Shown here: piece after piece, positions 34,436-42,168 of the stretch
Layout of the letters: every line of letters starts with the position of its first letter
Position numbering within the stretch: position 1 is the first letter of the stretch
Assembly: GCA_026169195.1 (NCBI GenBank)
Contig: JAPFEH010000006.1
Span: forward strand, 1-64,000
From: Dysosmobacter sp.
Lineage (GTDB): Bacteria; Bacillota; Clostridia; Oscillospirales; Oscillospiraceae
Direction of reading: 5' to 3'
Length of the DNA: 64,000 nucleotides
Notes under the pieces: generated by a model
The model's input: the letters and a program-made list of their open reading frames with translations, nothing else
Database searches by the model: none
What the model was told of the DNA's origin: nothing
Program-made: the position numbers and the translations under genes

Positions 34436-35560
34436 TCACCGCTCCGCCAGAAACGCTGTCTTCAAAAGCCGCAGCAGCATCTGCCGGTAGGTGACTTTGG
34501 GGATGGACTCCCCTGCCAGCAGAGGAATTTCGGCAAGGATCTCTTCTCCGGCGGTGACCGTCAGCGTCCCCAGCGGATCGCCGGTCTCCACAGGGGCGTC
34601 GATGCTCTCTATGAGTGTCACAGCTTGCCGGAGATCCGCTGCCTTGCTTTTTTCCAGCAGCAGTGTACTGCCCTCGCCCAGCACCGGCTGAACCGTGGCC
34701 TGTGTTCCCAAGACCACCGGAATGGGTGCCAGCGGCGTTTCGGGGACAGCTTTTTTTAATGTATACGTAGAAAATCCGTGGGTGAGCAGCGTTTTGGCGT
34801 CCTCGAACCGCTGGGCGGAGGTGGCGTCCTTCATGATGACGGCGATCAGCTCCATGCCGTCCCGCTCCGCTGTGGCGGAAAGGCAGTAGAGGGCGCTGTC
34901 GGTGGAGCCGGTTTTGAGACCGGTCGCGCCCTCATAAAACCGGATGAGCTTGTTGGTGTTGACCAGAGAGGAGGCCCCGCCCCGCAGGGTGTCCATCCAG
35001 ATGGTGGTATATTGACGGATTTCCGGATGCTTCAGAATCAGCTCCCGACTCATCAGGGCAATGTCATGAGCAGAGGTGACGTGATTTTCCGCGGGCAGGC
35101 CGGTGGCGTTTTGAAAGGTGGTATCGGTCATACCCAGCTGAACCGCTCGCTCGTTCATGCGTTCCACAAAGGCCTCCTCGCTGCCGGCGATCTGTTCCGC
35201 CAGTGCAACGGCGCAGTCGTTGGCGGACACCACGCAGACTGCCTTGAGCATATCGGAGACCGTCATCTGCTCGTTTTCCTTCAGCCAGATCTGGCTTCCT
35301 CCCATGGAGCAGGCGTGGGCGGAAGCGGTGACCGGCGTGTCATAGGTCAGCTGTCCGCTGGAAATGGCCTCCATGGTCAGCAGGATGGTCATGATCTTGG
35401 TGACACTGGCTGGCTCCAGCTTGGTGTGTTCGTCCTTGGCATACAGTACAGAGCCGGTTTCTTTTTCCATCAGCAGGGCGGATGGCGCCGCCACCTCCAG
35501 ACCTCTGGCTCCGGTGGTCAGCACCAGAACCGCCCCCAGCAGGGCAAGCGCTTTTTTCAT
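34436..35560 (-). CDS. dacF: D-alanyl-D-alanine carboxypeptidase (DacF-type PBP)
   Basis: A 374-residue low-molecular-mass penicillin-binding protein. A signal peptide (MKKALALLGAVLVLTTGARG) precedes the serine peptidase S11 core with SVTK (SxxK nucleophile, about residue 53), SAND (SxN) and KTGST (KTG triad). A C-terminal beta domain of about 90 residues (PBP5_C) and an amphipathic tail (YRQMLLRLLKTAFLAER) anchor it to the membrane. It trims pentapeptide stems; DacF-type enzymes are often used in spore cortex. Next to a phage-type lysis cassette on the opposite strand. Confidence 0.94.
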   Translation of the reverse strand: MKKALALLGAVLVLTTGARGLEVAAPSALLMEKETGSVLYAKDEHTKLEPASVTKIMTILLTMEAISSGQLTYDTPVTASAHACSMGGSQIWLKENEQMTVSDMLKAVCVVSANDCAVALAEQIAGSEEAFVERMNERAVQLGMTDTTFQNATGLPAENHVTSAHDIALMSRELILKHPEIRQYTTIWMDTLRGGASSLVNTNKLIRFYEGATGLKTGSTDSALYCLSATAERDGMELIAVIMKDATSAQRFEDAKTLLTHGFSTYTLKKAVPETPLAPIPVVLGTQATVQPVLGEGSTLLLEKSKAADLRQAVTLIESIDAPVETGDPLGTLTVTAGEEILAEIPLLAGESIPKVTYRQMLLRLLKTAFLAER

Positions 35561-35729
35561 GGCAGTTCCTCCTCATATCATTTCTAAACTCTATGACAGA
35601 AAGAGGACATTCATGCGGGAAGGGCGGTATTGGGAAGGACGTGTTGCACGCCACCGTGCAATTCCGGTGGAGCGGGGGACTCTACAAGGGGAGGCTTTCG
35701 CGGAAAATTATCATGAAAGGGGGGAGCGT

Positions 35730-35990
35730 GTGAATGAGATCATTGCGGTGCTGATTACCGGCGGCCTCACGCTGGCAGGCGTGATTATCAGCAATCAGAG
35801 GACGCAGGCTGTCACCGAGGCGAAGCTGGAGGAGCTGACCCGTGAAGTCCGGGAGCACAACCATTTCGCCCGGCGGATGCCGGTGGTGGAGGAACAGATC
35901 AGGGTTCTGAGCCACCGCATCGGAGATTTGGAGTCATATCATAAAGGGGCTGCCGGTGCAGCCGGAGACAGAAAGGAGAAGGGACTATGA
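35730..35990 (+). CDS. Phage-type small membrane/coiled-coil protein (lysis module)
   Basis: An 86-residue protein: one N-terminal hydrophobic helix (IIAVLITGGLTLAGVIISN) and a predicted coiled coil (EAKLEELTREVREH ... MPVVEEQIRVLSHRIGDLESY). Proteins with this layout occur just before holin and endolysin in many Firmicutes prophages. The GTG at 35730 follows AAAGGGGGGAGC. The stop overlaps the next start (ATGA). Confidence 0.75.
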   Translation: MNEIIAVLITGGLTLAGVIISNQRTQAVTEAKLEELTREVREHNHFARRMPVVEEQIRVLSHRIGDLESYHKGAAGAAGDRKEKGL

Positions 35991-36331
35991 AAAAAACCAT
36001 CACAGAGATCCTGCAGGATTACACCGGAGGTAAAAGCGGACTGGAAGAGACCAATCAGGCGCTGCGGGAGGCTGAGTCCGGTTTCAGCCTGAAGCCGGGG
36101 AAAAACGCGCTGACCGAGGAGGAGATCCGCGCCACCACCATCGGTTACTATCCCGATATGGCAAACGGGTTCGGCCTGCTGGATACCGGCACCGGCACGC
36201 TGGACAAGGTCCGCGTGGAAAGAGGCCGGCTGACGGACTGCGACTGCGGCAATATGCCGGCGCTGGTGACGCTGGCAGGACGCACATACGAAGTGCGCGG
36301 CAGGGTGCTGGCGGACCGGAGCGCAGGCTGA
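35987..36331 (+). CDS. Hypothetical protein of the lysis cassette
   Basis: A 114-residue soluble protein. MKKTITEILQDYTGGKSGLEETNQALREAESGFSL looks like a short helical start, and EEEIRATTIGYYPDMANGFGLLDTGTGTLDKV is the most distinctive stretch, followed by CDCG. I do not recognise a family. Its ATGA overlap with the preceding gene and close spacing to the holin place it in one operon, so a role in phage lysis control or particle assembly is possible. Confidence 0.7.
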   Translation: MKKTITEILQDYTGGKSGLEETNQALREAESGFSLKPGKNALTEEEIRATTIGYYPDMANGFGLLDTGTGTLDKVRVERGRLTDCDCGNMPALVTLAGRTYEVRGRVLADRSAG

Positions 36332-36355
36332 GTCTGCCGCGGGGAGAAGAAAACC

Positions 36356-36553
36356 ATGGAGCTTTTGAAGCGGCGGCTGGCAAATCTGCTGGCAATCAAA
36401 TCTCTGGTGACCATCACGTTGACGGGAGTGTTTGCGTTCCTGGCTGTGATGAACCGTGTCACCACCGAACAGTTTCTGACCGTGTTTACCGTGGTGGTGG
36501 GCTTTTACTTCGGAACACAGGCGGAAAAACACCGGACAGACGCAGAAACGTAA
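36356..36553 (+). CDS. Holin-like small membrane protein
   Basis: 65 residues with two hydrophobic segments (LAIKSLVTITLTGVFAFLAV and FLTVFTVVVGFYFGTQAE) and a basic N-terminus. The size, topology and position directly ahead of a lysozyme fit a phage holin that permeabilises the membrane to release endolysin. GGGGAGAAGAAAACC precedes the ATG. Confidence 0.75.
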   Translation: MELLKRRLANLLAIKSLVTITLTGVFAFLAVMNRVTTEQFLTVFTVVVGFYFGTQAEKHRTDAET

Positions 36554-36565
36554 GGAGGCAGGGAG

Positions 36566-37186
36566 ATGGAACGACCCGTCGGTGCCGCCGGACTGGCGCT
36601 GATCAAAAAATTCGAGGGCTGCCGACTGACAGCTTATAAGCCGCTTCCATCAGAGAATCATTGGACCATCGGCTGGGGTCACTGCGGTCCGGATGTTGAG
36701 GAGGGCGACCGGATCACGCAGGCAGAGGCGGATGCGCTGCTGGCGGCGGATTGCCGCCGGTTTGCCGCGGCTGTGGATGACCCTGCCCTTGTGCCGCTGA
36801 CAGACCGTCTCAACGATAACCAGCGGGACGCCTTGATCTCCTTCACCTTCAATTGCGGTGAGGGAAATCTGCGGACTTTGTGCAAGGACCGCAGCCTTTC
36901 GGAGATCTGCGGGGCCATGGAGCTGTATTGCCGGGCAGGGGGACAGGTACTGCCGGGGCTGGTGCGCCGCCGGTCGGCGGAGCAGGCGCTGTTTCAAACG
37001 CCGGTGCCGGAGCAGACGGCGGAGGAACAGCCGGATGCCTATGCGGCAGAGGCTGTCCGGTGGGCGCGTGACCGCGGGATTTTGCAGGGGAACGCGGAAG
37101 GAAAGCTGGGGCTTCGCCAGCCGTGCACGGTGCAGAAAGCGGTGGTGCTGCTGTGGCGTTTTGCCAAAATGCTGAATCAGGCGTGA
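36566..37186 (+). CDS. GH24 phage-type lysozyme with SLH-like C-terminal repeat
   Basis: A 206-residue endolysin. The GH24 core begins GLALIKKFEGCRLTAYK, with the catalytic Glu in FEG (residue 17), and continues HWTIGWGHCGPDVEEG and LNDNQRDALISFTFNCGEG. The Asp usually found between Glu and the TIG motif is not evident (YKPLPSEN instead). A linker rich in Glu/Gln leads to AEAVRWARDRGILQG and LGLRQPCTVQKAVVLLWRF, which is one S-layer homology-like repeat, likely for wall attachment. It ends the cassette before a terminator. No signal peptide is seen, so export would need the holin. Confidence 0.85.
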   Translation: MERPVGAAGLALIKKFEGCRLTAYKPLPSENHWTIGWGHCGPDVEEGDRITQAEADALLAADCRRFAAAVDDPALVPLTDRLNDNQRDALISFTFNCGEGNLRTLCKDRSLSEICGAMELYCRAGGQVLPGLVRRRSAEQALFQTPVPEQTAEEQPDAYAAEAVRWARDRGILQGNAEGKLGLRQPCTVQKAVVLLWRFAKMLNQA

Positions 37187-37215
37187 GTGACAGCGGATTT
37201 CCGCTGAGAGAAACA

Positions 37216-37251
37216 GCCAAGAGGGGACAGGCTTGCCTGTCCCCTCTTGGC
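37216..37251 (+). terminator. Terminator of the lysis cassette
   Basis: Perfect inverted repeat (37216-37232 with 37235-37251), 16 bp around a 4-base loop, then TTATTTCTA; 29 bases past the lysozyme stop. Confidence 0.85.
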
Positions 37252-37305
37252 TTATTTCTAATGAATCCCGCAATGGAATGAACAGCCGGCAGCGAGCGGG
37301 CAGAT

Positions 37306-37365
37306 GACGTCTTTTTTTGCCGCGGGCATAAAAAGACGTCGGAGCAAAGCGGACTTTGCTCCGAC
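37306..37365. repeat. Two adjacent perfect hairpins in a foreign-looking spacer
   Basis: GACGTCTTTTT (37306-37316) pairs with AAAAAGACGTC (37330-37340), and TCGGAGCAAAG (37339-37349) pairs with CTTTGCTCCGA (37354-37364). The second acts as a minus-strand terminator, since GTCTTTTT follows. A minus-strand peptide-like frame (ATG at 37477, MVTFNYKEGTATITFDDLKT) runs toward them, suggesting the end of a gene lost by rearrangement. Confidence 0.65.
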
Positions 37366-37463
37366 TTGGTGCAGTTGAGCAATCCAAATCCGAACCTGTT
37401 TTCTGATCGGCCAATGCAGTTTTGAGGTCATCAAAAGTGATGGTTGCTGTCCCTTCCTTGTAG

Positions 37464-38819
37464 TTGAAGGTTACCATATCAATTTTACAAAAATTATTAC
37501 AACTTTCACTAACTGGGAACAAGGGACAGCGAGAGTTTAATCAAAATTATATTAAGCAAAGTGGCATTGCTTTCGAAGATCCTCTAAAGGAAAGTGCTTT
37601 ACGAAATGTTTTTGTGAGTTCAAAAATCATTTTAATTTATGGAGCTGCTGGAACCGGCAAAACAACACTCATAAATTATATTTCAAATCTCATGGCAGGA
37701 CGAAGCAAACTATTTCTTACAAAGACACATACAGCATTACAAAATCTTCAAAGGCGTATCGATAATCCTGGACCTTCTTCCGACTTTATAAGTATCGATA
37801 GCTTTACTAAAAGAGTGAATCTTCCGGATTATGACATTATATTTGTAGACGAATGCAGCACCATCGATAACCGCACAATGTCCATCTTTTTAGAAAAGAT
37901 GAATTCTGGCACTTTTCTAGTGTTGGCTGGTGATATATATCAAATTGAATCCATTGATTTTGGAAACTGGTTTTTCTACGCAAAAGATATTATTAAAAGC
38001 TATGGTGCCAATATTGAGTTGCACAATACTTGGAGAACACAAAATCAAACACTTATCAACCTTTGGAATGCAGTTCGAAACAAAGAAGATTTGATTACTG
38101 AAATATTAGCGATTGATGGCCCATTTTCAGAAGATATCGGTCCTAAATTATTAGAACGGGAGGATGATGACGAAGTTATTTTGTGCCTCAATTATGATGG
38201 AAAGTTTGACTTGAACAACATGAATAACTATTTTCAAAATGCGAATAAGAAAGGAGAAGCCATTTCGTGGAGAGAATGGACTTATAAAGTCGGAGATCCT
38301 ATCCTTTTCAATGAAACAAAGCGTTTTCCTTTGTTGTACAATAATCTAAAAGGGCGAATTGTTGGCATTGTCAAAGATGCTGAAAGTGTAACCTTTACTA
38401 TTGATATTGAAGTTATTCTAACCGAAATGGATTGCCAAGGCCAAGACTTTGAACTTGTTGATGTATTCGACAACTCCTCCCGTATCAGCCTCACGGTATA
38501 CGCTTACGATGATAATACATCTGATTTGGAAGACTCTTCACGCATGAATTCCATAGTTCCTTTTCAGCTTGCGTATGCAGTTTCAATTCATAAGGCACAA
38601 GGCTTAGAGTATGATTCAGTCAAAGTAATTATTCCGCAGAGCAACTCTGAAAAAATCACCCATGGGATTTTTTATACAGCCATAACACGTGCAAAGAAAA
38701 AATTGAAAATTTACTGGAGTGCCGAAACAATGAAAGAAATTGTTTCCGGTTTTGCCACCAATGAGTCAAATGGTAAAAGCTTGGAAATCGTTAAAGCTAA
38801 ACTTGCCGTTACCCAATAA
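37464..38819 (+). pseudogene. SF1 (RecD/UvrD-like) DNA helicase, 5'-truncated
   Basis: A complete set of SF1 helicase motifs is present: Walker A GAAGTGKTT, Walker B IIFVDECSTID, motif III LVLAGDIYQIES, motif IV around HNTWRTQNQ, motif V AYAVSIHKAQGLEYDSVKV, and motif VI FYTAITRAKKKL. No ATG precedes Walker A in this frame and no ribosome binding site is visible, so the gene has lost its 5' end; homology-like sequence starts near 37518. Codons and base composition are far more AT-rich than the neighbours, indicating transfer. Such helicases often belong to mobile-element or defence loci. The original N-terminal domain is unknown. Confidence 0.75.
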
Positions 38820-38840
38820 AGTAAAATCCCGTCTCGCTCA

Positions 38841-38885
38841 TAAAGAGCAGTAACCAATTTTAAGGTTACTGCTCTTTAATTTTTT
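38841..38885 (+). terminator. Terminator of the helicase gene
   Basis: Perfect 15-bp stem (38841-38855 with 38864-38878), 8-base loop, then ATTTTTT. Confidence 0.9.
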
Positions 38886-38982
38886 GATGACTTTATGATT
38901 ATTTTCTGTGGTCATAGCCCCCCATTTTCGCTGCACCTCCTTGCGGAAATGGGGGGTCCCATAACACCCAAAGAAAACAAAT

Positions 38983-39020
38983 AATCCGAACCCATTTCCT
39001 ATCGGAAACAAGTTCGGATT
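38983..39020 (-). terminator. Hairpin terminator of tRNA-Leu
   Basis: A 17-bp stem with three G-U pairs and a 4-base loop (38983-38999 with 39004-39020), 9 bases beyond the tRNA 3' end, followed on the minus strand by a T-rich run. One arm resembles 37387-37410. Confidence 0.75.
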
Positions 39021-39029
39021 ATATTGGTT

Positions 39030-39116
39030 TGGTGCCGGTGGTGGGACTCGAACCCACACGGTATCGCTACCAACGGATTTTGAGTCCGTCACGTCTACCA
39101 ATTCCATCACACCGGC
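39030..39116 (-). tRNA. tRNA-Leu(CAA)
   Basis: 87-base tRNA reading leftward. Acceptor stem GCCGGTG/CACCGGC with discriminator A and encoded CCA; anticodon stem ACGGA/TCCGT with loop CTCAAAA giving anticodon CAA; a long variable arm (TGGTAGCGATACCG), as in class II leucine tRNAs; and GGTTCGAGTCC in the T arm. Confidence 0.95.
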
Positions 39117-39132
39117 TCATGGATACTTGCTT

Positions 39133-39161
39133 ACTATACCAGACTTGAAAGGAAAATTCAA
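39133..39161 (-). promoter_or_regulatory. Promoter of tRNA-Leu
   Basis: Minus strand TTGAAT (39161-39156), 17-base spacer, TATAGT (39138-39133), 16 bases ahead of the tRNA. Confidence 0.8.
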
Positions 39162-39250
39162 GAGGGGATTTTTGTTTCCCGAAAGAAAAATGAACAGACC
39201 GTAAAAAGAGATGAAAATCCAAAGAAAAGCTACCCAAAAAACGGGGGATG

Positions 39251-39259
39251 TGCTATGAT
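39251..39259 (+). promoter_or_regulatory. Extended -10 promoter of the lipoprotein/two-component cluster
   Basis: TGC-TATGAT (39251-39259). There is no good -35, so the TGn extension would carry recognition; 46 bases ahead of the GTG start. Confidence 0.5.
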
Positions 39260-39305
39260 ATTATCTGTTAAAATATGCGCGTTTGCAGCAAAGGGCGGGA
39301 AGACT

Positions 39306-40670
39306 GTGAAAAAAGGATGGAAAAGTCTGGCGGCAGCAGGGCTGCTGCTGGAAATATTGATTCTGCTGTGCGGCTGCTCTGCGCCGCGGATCATTTTCAA
39401 TCCGCAGGAGCTTTATGCCCTTCCGACCCTGCCGGAAAAATATACGGATCTCAACATCCTCCTCAGCGAGATTCTGGACAGCGGAGCAGAGTATGCTGCA
39501 CCGGCTTCCGGCACCAACACACAGCCGGTGCAGCTGGTGGATTTGAATGGGGACGGCCAGGAGGAGGCGGTGGCGTTTTTCCGCAATCCCAATGAGGAGC
39601 GTCCCTTGAAGATTCACCTCTTTACCGCCGGAGAGGACAGCTATGAGCATCTGGGCGTGATCGAGGGTACCGGAACGGGAATTTACAGTGTCGCCTACGA
39701 AGATCTGGACGGGGATGGTTATTTGGAGCTGATGGTGGGCTGGAAGGTGGCCGTGGACCAGCAGGTGCTGGAGGTATACAGCCTTCGTCCAAGCGGCATG
39801 GTAGGCTTGGTGCGGACCGACTATGTAAAGTACATCACGTTGGATCTGGATCTGGATCAAAGGAAGGAACTGGTGGCGATCCGCGCGGATGCGGAAGGCG
39901 GGGGCGTGGCAGATTATTACAGCTGGCAGGCGGATGGAACCCTCCTGAGCCAGTCCTCGGCCCGAATCTCTGTTTCTATGGCGGAGCTGAGCCAGCAGGG
40001 CCGTGTGACCGCAGGGATGCTGAAGGGAGAGATTCCGGCGCTGTTTGTCACCGGTGTCACGGAGGTCCCTCGGGCGATCACGGATATTCTGGCGGTGCGG
40101 AACGGAGAGTTGAGCAACATTGTGCTTTCTGAGGTAACGGGCGTCTCTTCGCAGATCGCCCCCTTCTGCACGCTCTATCCCGGTGATCTCAATGGTGACG
40201 GACTGACAGAGGTGCCGTGGCCCACCCGTCTTTTGTCGCTGGAAAATGAAGGGCTTTCCTACCAGCGGGTGGATTGGTACACCTATGACGGCGGCGGCAG
40301 CGGTGATGTGGTCCTGCGGACCTATCACAATCTGGAGGACCGGTGGTATTTCCGGCTGCCGGAGGAATGGGTGAACCGGATCTGGATCAGCCGGACCACC
40401 GCACCGGACGAGGCGGCTGTGACCTTTTACATTCTGGCGGGAGAGGGGGAGGAGGCTGCGCCCTTCCTGCGGATCACCGCCATCAGCGGCAGCAACCGGG
40501 ATTACCGTGCGGTGCGGGGCAACCGGTTTGTGCTGAGCCGGCAGCCGGAGGTCATTTATACCGCGGAACTGCTGGATGCCAACGATAGCTGGGCGTACGG
40601 AGTGACGGCGGATCAGGTGCGGGGGGCGTTCAGCCTGACCGACACAGATTGGGTCGCCGGAGACAACTGA
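39306..40670 (+). CDS. Lipoprotein with FG-GAP/dockerin-like calcium repeats
   Basis: A 454-residue exported lipoprotein. The signal peptide ends ILILLCGCSAP (lipidated Cys near residue 26). At least four Ca-binding loops of the DxNxDG type appear: VDLNGDGQEEAV, EDLDGDGYLEL, LDLDLDQRKEL and GDLNGDGLTEV, spaced as in FG-GAP/VCBS propellers. The last 120 residues form a separate domain rich in Trp/Tyr. The GTG at 39306 is preferred because the hydrophobic signal follows directly. It is the first gene ahead of a two-component system and could sense the cell surface. Function is not established. Confidence 0.75.
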   Translation: MKKGWKSLAAAGLLLEILILLCGCSAPRIIFNPQELYALPTLPEKYTDLNILLSEILDSGAEYAAPASGTNTQPVQLVDLNGDGQEEAVAFFRNPNEERPLKIHLFTAGEDSYEHLGVIEGTGTGIYSVAYEDLDGDGYLELMVGWKVAVDQQVLEVYSLRPSGMVGLVRTDYVKYITLDLDLDQRKELVAIRADAEGGGVADYYSWQADGTLLSQSSARISVSMAELSQQGRVTAGMLKGEIPALFVTGVTEVPRAITDILAVRNGELSNIVLSEVTGVSSQIAPFCTLYPGDLNGDGLTEVPWPTRLLSLENEGLSYQRVDWYTYDGGGSGDVVLRTYHNLEDRWYFRLPEEWVNRIWISRTTAPDEAAVTFYILAGEGEEAAPFLRITAISGSNRDYRAVRGNRFVLSRQPEVIYTAELLDANDSWAYGVTADQVRGAFSLTDTDWVAGDN

Positions 40671-40693
40671 CGGAAAAAGAAAGGATCTAGGCT

Positions 40694-41380
40694 GTGAAAA
40701 AAGTTTTGGTTTTGGAAGATGAATCCAGTATCCGCAGCTTTATTGTGATCAACCTGCGCCGGGCAGGCTATGATGTCATTGAGGCGGAGACTGGCGAGGA
40801 AGCGCTGGAACGGCTCAAAGAGCATCCCAATACCAAGGTGGCGCTGCTGGACATTATGCTGCCGGGGATCGACGGCTTTGAGGTCTGCCGCCGCATCCGT
40901 GCCACCAATACAAAAATCGGCATCATCATGCTGACTGCGCGCTCGCAGGAGATGGACAAGGTGACGGGACTGATGACCGGCGCCGATGACTATGTGACCA
41001 AGCCCTTTTCTCCTGCGGAGCTGACTGCCCGGGTGGACGCGCTGTTCCGCCGCGCCGGCGGAGAGGATCCGGTTCAGACCGGGGAGATCCGGCAGGATCC
41101 CTTCCTGCTGAACACCCGGAACCGGACGCTGGAAAAAGACGGTCAGCGGATCAAACTGACGCAGGTGGAATACTCCATCATGCGGGTATTTATGGAGAAT
41201 CCGGGGAAAGCCCTCTCACGGGAGGAAATTCTGGATAGAGTCTGGGGCAGGGACTACTTCGGGGAACTGAAGATCGTGGATGTCAACATCCGGCGCCTGC
41301 GGCTGAAAATCGAGGACAATGTGCAGAATCCGGTATATATCACCACGGTTTGGGGATACGGATATAAGTGGGGATTTTGA
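40694..41380 (+). CDS. OmpR/PhoB-family response regulator
   Basis: A 228-residue regulator. The receiver domain (1-120) has the acidic pair ED at residues 8-9, phospho-acceptor Asp in LLDIMLPGIDGFEV, Thr/Ser in MLTARS and Lys in VTKPFSP. The C-terminal winged helix carries VEYSIMRVFMENPGKALSREE and VDVNIRRLRLKIED...TVWGYGYKW, typical PhoB/OmpR DNA-binding motifs. The GTG follows AAGGATCTAGGCT. The EcsC gene overlaps its stop, and the kinase follows, so all three are one operon. Confidence 0.94.
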   Translation: MKKVLVLEDESSIRSFIVINLRRAGYDVIEAETGEEALERLKEHPNTKVALLDIMLPGIDGFEVCRRIRATNTKIGIIMLTARSQEMDKVTGLMTGADDYVTKPFSPAELTARVDALFRRAGGEDPVQTGEIRQDPFLLNTRNRTLEKDGQRIKLTQVEYSIMRVFMENPGKALSREEILDRVWGRDYFGELKIVDVNIRRLRLKIEDNVQNPVYITTVWGYGYKWGF

Positions 41381-42153
41381 GAAGACGAACGCCGTGGGAA
41401 CAGGAATTCCGGGCGGCGTGGAAAGAAGAACAGCGGTTTTTGAAGCAGTATGAAGTGCAGAAGGAAACGCTGTTGGAGCAGAAAGCAGTGGAACTTGCCC
41501 CTGAGAAGCTGACGGAGCTGTTGCATACCGGCTTTGAAAAAGCCTTCACCATGCTTTATGAAAAGGGAGCAGGTCAGGGCGGACTGGCAAAGCGGCGGGA
41601 GACCTACCGGCTCCAGACCTATGCGGCAGAGCTGAGGGAAGACCACAGGAATCTGCGGGCTTTCGCAAAAAGTGCCGGGCGGGCTGGCAGAAGGGATGTG
41701 CTGGTCTCCGGCGCCGCCGGTATCGGTATGGGATTTTTGGGGGTGGCGCTGCCGGACATTCCCCTGTTTGCCGCATTGACGCTCCGGAGTGTCTATGGCA
41801 TCGGAGAGAGCTACGGCTTTTCCTGTCAGGAAGAAGCAGAGCGGCTTTATGCGCTGCGGATCATTGAGACGGCGCTTTCCTATGGAGCGGAGCTCCGGCA
41901 GGGAAACGCCCGGCTGGAGCGGTTTGAGCAGACCGGCGTCTGGCAGGAGGAGCCGGAGCGGGCGGAACAGCTGCACCGGACGGCACGGAATCTTTCCACG
42001 GCGCTGCTGTGCGGCAAGGCGCTTCAAAACATTCCTGTTGCCGGAGCTGTTGGAGGGGCGGGAGATGCAGTGTGCCTTCGCCGTATCCAGCGGTATGCGT
42101 GCATACGATACCGCAAACGATTTTTGCTCCGCCGGAAGCTGGCGGAGCGGTAG
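41368..42153 (+). CDS. EcsC-family protein
   Basis: A 261-residue EcsC-family protein. The central hydrophobic stretch VLVSGAAGIGMGFLGVALPDIPLFAALTLRSVYGIGESYG is the family hallmark (two short helices around a Pro-Asp). The N- and C-terminal thirds are charged helices with Arg-rich ends. EcsC is named for the third gene of the Bacillus ecs ABC operon, but its activity is unknown. It overlaps the response regulator (GTG 41368, or TTG 41377 within the TTTTGA) and precedes the kinase by 15 bases, an unusual insertion that implies a link to the signalling pair. Confidence 0.82.
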   Translation: MGILRRRTPWEQEFRAAWKEEQRFLKQYEVQKETLLEQKAVELAPEKLTELLHTGFEKAFTMLYEKGAGQGGLAKRRETYRLQTYAAELREDHRNLRAFAKSAGRAGRRDVLVSGAAGIGMGFLGVALPDIPLFAALTLRSVYGIGESYGFSCQEEAERLYALRIIETALSYGAELRQGNARLERFEQTGVWQEEPERAEQLHRTARNLSTALLCGKALQNIPVAGAVGGAGDAVCLRRIQRYACIRYRKRFLLRRKLAER

Positions 42154-42168
42154 AAAGGAAGTGGGACC

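Noticed and set aside
35593..35733. A 46-codon ORF (MTERGHSCGKGG...) ending in the start of the lysis cassette
   Set aside because: The stop overlaps the GTG as in a coupled pair, but there is no binding site and no recognisable domain. At best it is the tail of a lost phage gene.
38838..38915. A 25-codon minus-strand ORF (MTTENNHKVIKKLKSSN...)
   Set aside because: It runs straight through the helicase terminator and its ribosome binding site (AGGAGG) is too far upstream. The hairpin at 38918-38956 encloses that site but no real gene follows.
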